Positions 1 to 7,108 of a stretch of 51,003 nucleotides of DNA are shown here, in pieces. Origin of the DNA: Bacteroidales bacterium (GTDB lineage Bacteria; Bacteroidota; Bacteroidia; Bacteroidales; Paludibacteraceae). The notes under the pieces were generated by a model, which was not told the origin of the DNA, ran no database searches, and saw only the letters and a list, made by a program, of their open reading frames with translations. Positions within the stretch are counted from its first letter, which is position 1. Each line of letters opens with the position of its first letter. A program made the translations under genes and the position numbers. The stretch is from contig CAAGHA010000072.1 in assembly GCA_900769555.1 (NCBI GenBank), positions 1 to 51,003 of the forward strand. Direction: 5' to 3'.

Positions 1-84
1 ATCCAAAAAAAATTAAACAGAAGACCTCGTGAAAAACTTAATTTTGAGGCTCCTGTTAAATGCTTTTTCAATTCTTTACTTTAA
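1..84 (+). mobile_element. IS30-family transposase, C-terminal end (partial)
   Basis: Frame 1 is open from the window edge to TAA at 82-84 and encodes 27 residues beginning IQKKLNRRPREKLNF. The LNxRPRxxL/F...F motif close to the end is typical of the C-terminus of IS30-family DDE transposases (established family knowledge). The rest of the gene lies outside the window, so it is unclear whether the element is intact. The right end of the IS should fall shortly after the stop, but I could not define a terminal inverted repeat because the left end is missing. Confidence 0.72.
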
Positions 85-159
85 TTTTGCATTTGCTATT
101 GGACTCTACACAACGCATCATCATCCTTCTTCAGAGTTTAATCTACAACATAAACTTCG

Positions 160-340
160 TCAAAACAAAACAGAAATCGTAATTTAGGGAAGTTGCCTTA
201 TAATAACCTTAAAAATTCCCCCTCTAATATGCTCGAAATAAAATTAAAATAACTTCTTAGTTGCCGAAATAAATCAAAAGCACCGAAAAGTTTATCACCC
301 TGCAATTTATATTAATGGTGAATTTATAGAACTTAGCTTA
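160..340 (-). repeat. Composite of dispersed repeats (A-end remnant, C copy, B half)
   Basis: The gap between the IS30 fragment and the first rhomboid gene has no credible gene. It holds pieces of three repeats also found elsewhere. About 165-207 in reverse complement matches the left end of family A (compare 33380-33410). About 206-260 in reverse complement matches the C segment (33330-33372 and 50873-50925). 261-337 matches the right half of the B element at 1355-1442, ending in the B terminal sequence TGAATTTATAGAAC at 321-334. Order and orientation suggest nested or decayed insertions. Confidence 0.6.
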
Positions 341-417
341 TAAATCCTAGACTGAAAATTTTAAAACTTTTTAATCAACTTTTATATTGAGAAACATTAT
401 AAACTATTTTTTTCAAT

Positions 418-425
418 TAAATTTG
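418..425 (+). promoter_or_regulatory. Bacteroidota-type -7 box upstream of first rhomboid gene
   Basis: TAAATTTG fits the TAnnTTTG consensus of the Bacteroidota primary sigma factor and lies 22 bases before the ATG at 448. No good -33 TTG is seen at 19-21 bases upstream. Confidence 0.4.
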
Positions 426-447
426 CAAAAAATTCAAATTAACAAAG

Positions 448-1203
448 ATGCAGAATACCGGATTCATGGGAAATATGACCCCAATAGTCAAAAACCTAAT
501 TATAATCAATGTTTTATGTTGGTTTGCAACATGGATTTTACCCAAAGTAAATATCGACTTAATTCAATTGTTTGGACTTCACTATTGGAAAGCTTCTGAT
601 TTCAACTTGATTCAGTTTGTTTCGTATATGTTTCTTCATAGTGTTGGTTCTATATCACACCTATTTTTTAATATGTTTGCCCTTTTTATGTTTGGACAGG
701 CATTAGAACAACTTTTAGGAGCCAAACGCTTTCTTATCTACTATATGGTTACCGGAATTGGTGCAGGTATCATTCAAGAAATCACATGGACGATTGATCT
801 TCAAAGTGTCTCTGAGGAAATCGCTACAATTGCAGCGTCGGGTATTCCGAATGGAGTCCAAGTTAGCGAAGGAAATATTATATACTCTATAGATGAGTTG
901 TTCAAATGGCAAAACGAAGTGCTCTACAATCAATTCATCACAATTGGAGCTTCGGGAGCTGTTTATGGTATACTATTGGCTTTTGGTATGTACTTCCCAA
1001 ATGTTCCAATGTACTTGCTTTTTGTACCGGTTCCAATAAAAGCCAAATATATGATTATCGGATATGGTATCCTTGAATTATTCCTTGGAATTACAAATTT
1101 CTCTTTCGATAACATTGCCCATTTTGCCCACTTAGGAGGTATGATTTTTGGATTTATACTTATTATGTATTGGAAGAAAAAAGGGATAAATAGGTTTCAT
1201 TAA
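448..1203 (+). CDS. Rhomboid family intramembrane serine protease
   Basis: 251 aa polytopic membrane protein that should cleave transmembrane segments of substrate proteins within the inner membrane. The rhomboid core is visible: HLFFN (H71, N75) in the second core helix, GASG with the predicted catalytic Ser169, and AHLGG with the predicted catalytic His228. Between the second and third core helices there is a roughly 50-residue polar stretch (about 111-163), longer than in minimal rhomboids. Met7 or Met10 are plausible alternative starts, since the family usually begins close to the first helix. A second rhomboid and an exonuclease/endonuclease/phosphatase-fold protein follow on the same strand. 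This trio is a common Bacteroidota arrangement, but here a B-type repeat separates the two rhomboids. Substrates are unknown. Confidence 0.9.
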   Translation: MQNTGFMGNMTPIVKNLIIINVLCWFATWILPKVNIDLIQLFGLHYWKASDFNLIQFVSYMFLHSVGSISHLFFNMFALFMFGQALEQLLGAKRFLIYYMVTGIGAGIIQEITWTIDLQSVSEEIATIAASGIPNGVQVSEGNIIYSIDELFKWQNEVLYNQFITIGASGAVYGILLAFGMYFPNVPMYLLFVPVPIKAKYMIIGYGILELFLGITNFSFDNIAHFAHLGGMIFGFILIMYWKKKGINRFH

Positions 1204-1246
1204 CGTCATAGATCCCGAATTATATATTTGAACGAAAGTTATAAAA

Positions 1247-1442
1247 GTAGGTTCTATAAATTCATTGCGTGGAATTTTTGAATTTATTATAAGTAAATTG
1301 CCGATCAAAAGGAAGGAGCAGTGCTAGCATTGTGACCGACTGACAAACAGCAAGTTGCCGAAATAAATCAAAAAGTACCGAAAGGTTTATCTCTCTGCAA
1401 TTTATACTTTTAAATTAAAAATGGTGAATTTATAGAACTTAT
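1247..1442 (+). repeat. MITE-like repeat B1 with 14-bp perfect terminal inverted repeats
   Basis: GTTCTATAAATTCA at 1251-1264 is the exact reverse complement of TGAATTTATAGAAC at 1425-1438. The roughly 190-bp body has no open reading frame. Its right half recurs at 261-337 and its left end recurs inverted at 39982-40015. It fills most of the 295-bp gap between the two rhomboid genes. Size, termini and lack of coding capacity fit a MITE. No transposase with these ends is visible in the window. Confidence 0.65.
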
Positions 1443-1498
1443 CTAAACATATTTCGGTAATTATGCGTTGTTTAGTTTTTGTGTTTAAGGTTTAAATA

Positions 1499-2377
1499 AT
1501 GAATCATATAAAAAAAGAAATTAAGGAAAAATTCAAAAATGGTGATATTCTAACACGATTAATTTTTATTAATGTTGGAATATTTATTGCCGTGAGCATA
1601 ATTCTTGTTTGCTTCAAATTGTTTAACCTTTCTGGCGACTGGTTAACCTACTTGATGTTCCCGGCTTCTCTACATCGATTCATTATAACTCCATGGACGA
1701 TTTTAACCTATATGTTCATCCACTCCGGACTCATTCATCTTCTTTTCAACATGGTGACCCTCTATTGGTTTGGTCAACTATTTTTGAATCATTGTACGCA
1801 AAAGGATTTGATGGGAATCTATCTTTTGGGTGGTATTTCCGGTGCGTTGTTCTACTTGCTTTGCTTTAATATTTTTCCGGTTTTCGCGAATAGTGTTTTT
1901 TCTAGTTATGTATGTGGTGCTTCTGCTGCTGTAATGGCCATTGTAGTAGCCGTCGGGACAATCGATCCTGAAAGAGTTGTTAGATTACTATTTATTGATA
2001 TTAAGGTAAAATGGATTGCATTGACAATGGTTTTGCTAAGTTTTATTGAAATTGCAGGAAACAATGCAGGTGGTGAAATTACTCATTTGGGTGGAGCATT
2101 GGTCGGATTTTTATATGGTTATCAATTACAAAGAGGAAATAATATCACCAAGGGTATTTCCTCCATTATTGATAAAATAGTCGATTTCTTTTCTTTTTCG
2201 AAAAAAACTAAAATAAATGTAAAACACAATCAGACTCGAAATGAATCTGACTATGACTACAATTACAGAAAGAAGCAAGAAAATGATCGAATTGATCAGA
2301 TTTTGGATAAAATAAAACGAAGTGGGTATGACTCTTTGAGTGAAGATGAAAAGAAACAACTGTTTACAAAAAAATAA
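1499..2377 (+). CDS. Rhomboid family intramembrane serine protease with C-terminal DUF6576-like tail
   Basis: 292 aa. An N-terminal helix (about 21-38) precedes the rhomboid core: HLLFN (H80, N84), GASA with predicted catalytic Ser142, and THLGG with predicted catalytic His196. After the last helix (about 210) there is a charged linker and a short helical tail, about 264-292, containing ILDKIKxxGYxSLSxxEKxxL. That pattern is the DUF6576 tail typical of Bacteroidota rhomboids. The start is placed at the ATG at 1499; no clear Shine-Dalgarno is visible, as is common in this phylum. The next gene begins 5 bases after the stop, so the two are probably co-transcribed. Confidence 0.9.
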   Translation: MNHIKKEIKEKFKNGDILTRLIFINVGIFIAVSIILVCFKLFNLSGDWLTYLMFPASLHRFIITPWTILTYMFIHSGLIHLLFNMVTLYWFGQLFLNHCTQKDLMGIYLLGGISGALFYLLCFNIFPVFANSVFSSYVCGASAAVMAIVVAVGTIDPERVVRLLFIDIKVKWIALTMVLLSFIEIAGNNAGGEITHLGGALVGFLYGYQLQRGNNITKGISSIIDKIVDFFSFSKKTKINVKHNQTRNESDYDYNYRKKQENDRIDQILDKIKRSGYDSLSEDEKKQLFTKK

Positions 2378-2382
2378 TAGCG

Positions 2383-3477
2383 ATGGGAAAATGGTTTGAT
2401 TACATAATGCAAATTTTAAATTGGGGAGCCAGCATATTATTGATATGCTCCCGATTTGCTACTACAATCAACCCTAATAACTTTATTATCCCCTCCTACA
2501 TCGGATTAGCTTTCCCAATATTGGTCATAATCAACTTTCTTTTCGCCATTTATTGGATTTATCGACTCAAACCGGCATTTTTTATACCATTCTTTGCTCT
2601 ATTGCTTTCATTTGAAAACATTGCTAAATCATTCCCTGCAAATAGCAACGAATCAGAGATTCCGGATGGACTAAAGATTGTAAGTTATAATACTCAATTA
2701 CTCGACTTTTACAAGTCGAAACAGAACAATAAAATTCTTCGCTATTTATCTGAATCTGATGCTGATATCATCTGTCTCCAAGAGTTTGGATATAGCATAA
2801 AAGCCAATGCATTATCTCAAGATGACATCGCTCAATCATTAGAGAAAATTTATCCCTACAAACACATCTTGACAAAAAAAAATTCATGGGACGGAGTTAT
2901 GGGATTGGCAACATATTCTAAATACCCAATAATCAACAGAAAAAAAGTCGATTATACATCAACCAACAACAACACTATCTACACAGATATTTTGTACAAT
3001 GGAGATACGATCAGAATATTCAACTGCCACCTCGAAAGTAACAAACTAACGCGCCAAGACAAACTTTTAATCACCAAATTAGGCGGTAAGAGTATTGATA
3101 ACAAAAAATTTGTAAAAGAAATTTATGTTAAAATGGGGAATTCCTACAGGAAAAGAGCGAGTCAAGCAGAAGCTATAGCTAAGGTTATAGATGAAACCTC
3201 TTTCCCAACCATTGTATGCGGTGATTTCAATGATGTTATGCTTTCGTACAGTTATAATACAATTTTAGGTAATCATTTAACGGATGCTCACTCTGAAGTT
3301 GGGTTTGGCTACAATTATACATACCACGAAAATAGTTTTTATTTCAAAATAGACCACATTCTACATAGTAAAAATATTAAGTCTCATAATTTTTTGGTTG
3401 ATAGAGTCAACTATTCAGACCACTACCCCATCAAATGTATTTTAACATTCCCAAATTCAAAGATTGTTTCTGAATAA
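2383..3477 (+). CDS. Membrane-anchored endonuclease/exonuclease/phosphatase family protein
   Basis: 364 aa. The first 85 residues contain three hydrophobic segments (about 8-25, 36-60 and 65-80), which would anchor the protein in the inner membrane. The rest is an EEP (DNase I-like) hydrolase domain. Visible motifs are SYNTQ (Asn103), CLQEFG with the metal-binding Glu134, the FNCHLES block, CGDFNDV, and DHYPI near the C-terminus with the catalytic Asp-His pair. The family hydrolyses phosphodiesters in nucleic acids, lipids or phosphoinositides, and the substrate cannot be told from sequence. It sits 5 bases after the second rhomboid and 1 base before the TonB receptor, so this stretch reads as one transcript. 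Confidence 0.88.
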   Translation: MGKWFDYIMQILNWGASILLICSRFATTINPNNFIIPSYIGLAFPILVIINFLFAIYWIYRLKPAFFIPFFALLLSFENIAKSFPANSNESEIPDGLKIVSYNTQLLDFYKSKQNNKILRYLSESDADIICLQEFGYSIKANALSQDDIAQSLEKIYPYKHILTKKNSWDGVMGLATYSKYPIINRKKVDYTSTNNNTIYTDILYNGDTIRIFNCHLESNKLTRQDKLLITKLGGKSIDNKKFVKEIYVKMGNSYRKRASQAEAIAKVIDETSFPTIVCGDFNDVMLSYSYNTILGNHLTDAHSEVGFGYNYTYHENSFYFKIDHILHSKNIKSHNFLVDRVNYSDHYPIKCILTFPNSKIVSE

Positions 3478-3478
3478 A

Positions 3479-5476
3479 ATGAGTATTTTAAAGACAATAC
3501 AAGAAACATTCTTTTCTCCAAAGATAACAATTCTGCTAATCGTTATAGGGGGATTATTGGTTAAGAACAACTCCTTTGCCTCGGATTCGACATCAACAAT
3601 GTTGGATGAAGTGACAATAGAAAAAGAAAAACATAATGAGCAGAACTACTCTTTTGATACTAAAATAGAAACAGATACTTTGCTGAAAGAGTCTCTTCAT
3701 CACTCCACTTTATCGGAGTACATAAAAGGGGCATCTCCTATTTTTCTTCGTGAAAGCGGCAGCGGAATGACCTCTACAATCTCTATGCGAGGAACTCAAG
3801 CCTCCCATACAAATGTCTATTGGAATGGTTTTTCAATAAATTCGCAAACAATGGGACAGGTTGATTTTAACTTAATTCCGATTTTCTTTATTGATGATGC
3901 CGAAATTCATCCCGGAGGTGCAAGTGCTCATTATGGAAATGGAGCAATTGGAGGCACAATTCTCTTAAATAGTAAATCTTCTTTAAATCAACCATTTACG
4001 ATAAACATTCAAACATCAATAGCCTCTTTGAAAAATCTCTTTTCCGGCATAAACCTGAAGGTTGGAAATAAAAAAATAGGGAGTAAAACCGCACTCTTTT
4101 TTCAAAAGAACAAAAACGATTTTGAATTTGAGTTCCGAGAAAAAAAAGAAACTCAAAAAAATGCGGAAATATGTAATTGGGGAATATTAGAAGAGATGGA
4201 TTTCAAAATAGGTACAAAAGGAACTCTTAGTGCAAAATTTTGGCACACCAACTACAATCGAGAGATACAACCTATGAAACAAAATAACAACAACCCACTA
4301 AAGTATGAATCAATACAAGATCGGTCAACACGAATAATTGCCAACTACAAGCTTTATACCCCCACCTCTTTATCAATTGGAATTGGATGGATGAATGATT
4401 ATCAAAAATATAAAGACGAAATTATTTCTACCAATGACTATACACTGAATCTATCGTCCAATCGGACTTGGGAATGGCAAAAAAGTGGTTCTCTTAATTG
4501 TAAATGGGGCGGAGATTTACATTACATTCAACCCCAAGCCAATTCCTACAAAGAGGGCGTAATTGATTGGAGAGGCTCAATCTACCTCTTGACATTATGG
4601 GAAATTCGTTCGTGGATTGCTGCTTCTTGTAATCTTAGAAAAGATTTTGTCTATCATATAAATGTTCCGTTCACTCCTGCCGGGGGTCTCCGATTCGTTC
4701 CAATAAATTTGAATGAACATAAATGGATTCTTCTCGGTAATATTGCAAAAAATGCTAAAATTCCGACTTTAAACGATCGGTATTGGGGAGATATGGATAA
4801 CAGGGAACTTCTGCCGGAAAATGGATTCAACATAGAAGTAGGTTCTCAATATCACTACTCCGGCAAAATATACCGACTAGATTGTTCTGTAATGGCTTAC
4901 AGAAATAATGTGGAAAATTGGATTCTTTGGTTGCCTCGAGGGAATATTTGGAAACCGATTAATGTTGATCAGGTTTTGGCAAAAGGTATAGAAGCTTCAG
5001 TTTCTCAGTCTATTACCAAAGAAAAGCAGCATCATAAACTATCTATCAACTATTCTCTTAATCATACCGAAGTGATAAAAGGTTTTAACGAAATGAGACC
5101 TTTTATCGGTCAACAAATACCATTACTTCCAACCCATAATGCAAATTTCCAATTATCTGGAAAGATCCAACATTTTAACTATCTTGTCCAAGGTGCATAC
5201 GTAGGAGAACGACATACTTCTGATATTTTTGATATAATGACAGACTATTTTCTTCTTTCACTTCAAACCTCTTATGAGTTTTGTCTGACGAAAAAAAGTG
5301 CTGAAACAAATAAATACTTTCACTATTTAACCCTATCTTTGTTATGTAATAACATTTTAAATTCTGATTATGAGACAATGCCTTATAAAGCAATGCCGGG
5401 AAGAAATTACACCATATCGTTAAAATGGGGCATAAATAAAAATTCAAAAAAGATAGATAAAAATGAAAATTTATAA
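3479..5476 (+). CDS. TonB-dependent outer membrane receptor, BtuB-like
   Basis: 665 aa from the ATG at 3479, one base after the preceding stop. The upstream ATG at 3464 would overlap the neighbour and add five residues to the signal peptide. The N-terminus is a signal peptide (hydrophobic to about 32, cleavage near SFA-SD). A plug domain follows (about 35-165), with the LSEYIKGASPIFLRESG and SMRGTQASHTNVYWNG blocks and a GAxGGTI segment closing it. The remainder is a beta-barrel ending in an aromatic-rich strand. It lacks the carboxypeptidase-like N-terminal domain of SusC-type receptors, which points to small-ligand import of the BtuB or siderophore kind. The partner lipoprotein overlaps its 3' end by 14 bases, and the pair resembles BtuB-BtuG. 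Cobalamin as ligand is inference. Confidence 0.82.
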   Translation: MSILKTIQETFFSPKITILLIVIGGLLVKNNSFASDSTSTMLDEVTIEKEKHNEQNYSFDTKIETDTLLKESLHHSTLSEYIKGASPIFLRESGSGMTSTISMRGTQASHTNVYWNGFSINSQTMGQVDFNLIPIFFIDDAEIHPGGASAHYGNGAIGGTILLNSKSSLNQPFTINIQTSIASLKNLFSGINLKVGNKKIGSKTALFFQKNKNDFEFEFREKKETQKNAEICNWGILEEMDFKIGTKGTLSAKFWHTNYNREIQPMKQNNNNPLKYESIQDRSTRIIANYKLYTPTSLSIGIGWMNDYQKYKDEIISTNDYTLNLSSNRTWEWQKSGSLNCKWGGDLHYIQPQANSYKEGVIDWRGSIYLLTLWEIRSWIAASCNLRKDFVYHINVPFTPAGGLRFVPINLNEHKWILLGNIAKNAKIPTLNDRYWGDMDNRELLPENGFNIEVGSQYHYSGKIYRLDCSVMAYRNNVENWILWLPRGNIWKPINVDQVLAKGIEASVSQSITKEKQHHKLSINYSLNHTEVIKGFNEMRPFIGQQIPLLPTHNANFQLSGKIQHFNYLVQGAYVGERHTSDIFDIMTDYFLLSLQTSYEFCLTKKSAETNKYFHYLTLSLLCNNILNSDYETMPYKAMPGRNYTISLKWGINKNSKKIDKNENL

Positions 5477-6524
5477 CTTTTCCCTTCTTATTTTATGTAT
5501 CCTTTTCTCATTTACCAACTGCGAGAATAAAGAGACTGAAGAGATAAATGAGGTAATAGAATATGATTGTCTTATCATCAATCAAGGTAATTATAGTGAA
5601 TCTAACGGAGAGTTGTCGGTCATAACTTTGAATGGAGAAGTAAAAAATCAGCTCTATAGGAACTCCAATCAGTGGACATTGGCATCTATTATAGAATCTG
5701 CAATCCCCTACAAAACGAGTTGGATATTGTTTTGCGCAAATGAGGATAAAATCGAAATAGTATCCAAAGACAAATTCAAGCAAGAGAGTTGTATAAAAGG
5801 TATTCCAACTCCCCGATATGGTACTATTATTAATGATTTTCTTTATGTTACTTCCGTGAGAGATTGGGACAATTCAGCCAGTGGAAAATTATTTAAAATA
5901 GACCTTGTAAAGAAAACAATTGTTAAAGAGGTTTCATTGGGAAATTTGCCGGAAGGAATATTATTATCCGATGAAAAAATTTGGGTGGCAGCAACAGATA
6001 CAATCTACGTAATTAATCCTGAATCAGACAGAATCACACACCGAATTCCTACAAAATCTACACAAATGGGGGCTAAACATTTAATAGAAGACAACATGGG
6101 GAATATTTGGTGTTCTCTCACTTCTCACAAGGAGAAAGGCGAATTTATTCAAATTGACAAAAAAGTACTAAACATAACAAAACGAATCTCCATTCCTTAT
6201 TTATCTTATGAGGGTCATCTTAATTTTTCCAAAGGAAAGGAATCCATATATTATCTAACAACAAAAGATGTTATTGGAGGACAAAATCCTGAGGGAGAAA
6301 CAAATATATGTAAATGGGACATTAAAACCGAAACCAATCAGATTATAGTAAAAGGATGTGGTTTATATGGTTTCAATATTGAACCGGAGAGTGAAAATAT
6401 TTATACTGCAAACGTAAACGGATTTATCACAAACAGCCTGTTATACATATATGACAAAGAGGGGAATCTGATTGAAGGAGAGAAATTAGTGGGTGTTGGA
6501 GCTTGTCGATTCCTATTTAGATAA
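5463..6524 (+). CDS. Surface beta-propeller lipoprotein, BtuG/YncE-like (DUF5074-type)
   Basis: 353 aa. A lipoprotein signal ends at Cys20 (FTNC), followed by an acidic ENKETEE stretch like the lipoprotein export signals that send Bacteroidota lipoproteins to the cell surface. The mature part reads as repeated beta-propeller blades (YDCLIINQGNY at the start, and KLFKIDL, IYVINPES, ICKWDI later). In Bacteroides the high-affinity cobalamin-binding lipoprotein BtuG is a beta-propeller of this type, encoded next to BtuB and capping it. Here the gene overlaps the TonB receptor gene by 14 bases, which implies translational coupling. The function is inferred from fold and neighbour; a propeller serving another ligand is possible. 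Confidence 0.72.
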   Translation: MKIYNFSLLILCILFSFTNCENKETEEINEVIEYDCLIINQGNYSESNGELSVITLNGEVKNQLYRNSNQWTLASIIESAIPYKTSWILFCANEDKIEIVSKDKFKQESCIKGIPTPRYGTIINDFLYVTSVRDWDNSASGKLFKIDLVKKTIVKEVSLGNLPEGILLSDEKIWVAATDTIYVINPESDRITHRIPTKSTQMGAKHLIEDNMGNIWCSLTSHKEKGEFIQIDKKVLNITKRISIPYLSYEGHLNFSKGKESIYYLTTKDVIGGQNPEGETNICKWDIKTETNQIIVKGCGLYGFNIEPESENIYTANVNGFITNSLLYIYDKEGNLIEGEKLVGVGACRFLFR

Positions 6525-6592
6525 AAGCTATAAATTAGGTCAAGATGATTTAGGAATTTTTATTTCATTTATCGCAATTTATAGAAGTTTAT
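6525..6592 (-). repeat. Internally deleted copy of repeat A (A4)
   Basis: CTATAAATTAGGTCAAGATG at 6528-6547 matches the right terminus of family A in reverse, and the sequence up to about 6590 ends in AATTTATAGAAGTTT, the reversed left terminus. The middle of the roughly 188-bp element is missing. It fills the gap between two convergent genes and reaches the stop codon of the minus-strand gene. CTATAAATT and AATTTATAG could pair as an AT-only stem, but there is no U-tract. Confidence 0.55.
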
Positions 6593-6825
6593 TTCGATAA
6601 TAAGCGTTTAATTACAAAATCATATCCTTTTTCCCCTCTATGAGGGATTGTACATTGAGAACAATCTTTCACACCATTATTCAAATAAACGAAATTTCCT
6701 CCACAAGAATCACCTAAAGAGTAGAGAGGACAAAAACAAAACAAACAATTAAATCCCCCCTCTACAATACCATCGTGACAAGGGAAAAATTCACAATCCT
6801 TATTTTCAAAACATTTATGACCCAT
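6589..6825 (-). CDS. Small Cys-rich metal-binding protein (zf-like cysteine-rich small domain)
   Basis: 78 aa with ten cysteines, in an order matching the cysteine-rich small domain (Pfam zf-like, PF04071): CEFFPCH near the start, FNCLFCFCPLY in the middle, CGG, then GVKDCSQCTIPH. The protein has no signal peptide and should be cytoplasmic. The family is predicted to bind metal, but its biochemical role is not established. Members are often found beside cobalamin uptake or synthesis genes (general recollection, not checked). That fits the convergent BtuB-BtuG-like pair next door. Confidence 0.72.
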   Translation of the reverse strand: MGHKCFENKDCEFFPCHDGIVEGGFNCLFCFCPLYSLGDSCGGNFVYLNNGVKDCSQCTIPHRGEKGYDFVIKRLLSK

Positions 6826-6849
6826 CCAATAAAAAAACTATAATCTCGA

Positions 6850-6900
6850 TAAAAAAAGAGGTTTAGTCATAACGTATATTTGCATTAAGCTAAACCTCTT
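6850..6900 (-). terminator. Rho-independent terminator for the minus-strand operon
   Basis: AAGAGGTTTAG at 6856-6866 pairs perfectly with CTAAACCTCTT at 6890-6900. Read on the minus strand, the stem is followed by a run of seven T. It lies about 200 bases downstream of the TonB receptor stop at 7107, and the A1 repeat sits between gene and terminator. The loop is long (23 bases). Confidence 0.6.
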
Positions 6901-6920
6901 CCCTATTTCAATTAAGATAA

Positions 6921-7108
6921 GCACTATAAATTACGATTTTTGATTTATACTTAATAATCTTATTTCGGATACATTTGAATTCATTTTATTTATCTAACTT
7001 CTATTCATTCAGTTACGATGCTCGCATCGCTCCTTTATATATAAATAGAAACAACTTAAACAAAATGCTCATCAAAAACATCTCGACCTAATTTATAGAA
7101 CTAACCTT
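6921..7108 (+). repeat. Full-length repeat A1 (about 188 bp)
   Basis: It begins ACTATAAATTACGATTTTTG and ends CCTAATTTATAGAACTAACCTT, with a middle section (TTCGGATACATTTGAATTCA, TTCAGTTACGATGCTCG) that is recognisably shared with A2 at 33387-33574 and, inverted, with A3 at 30761-30917. The ends are imperfect inverted repeats around TATAAATTA / TAATTTATA. No ORF is present. Its right end abuts the stop codon of the TonB receptor gene (7107-7109). Confidence 0.65.
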
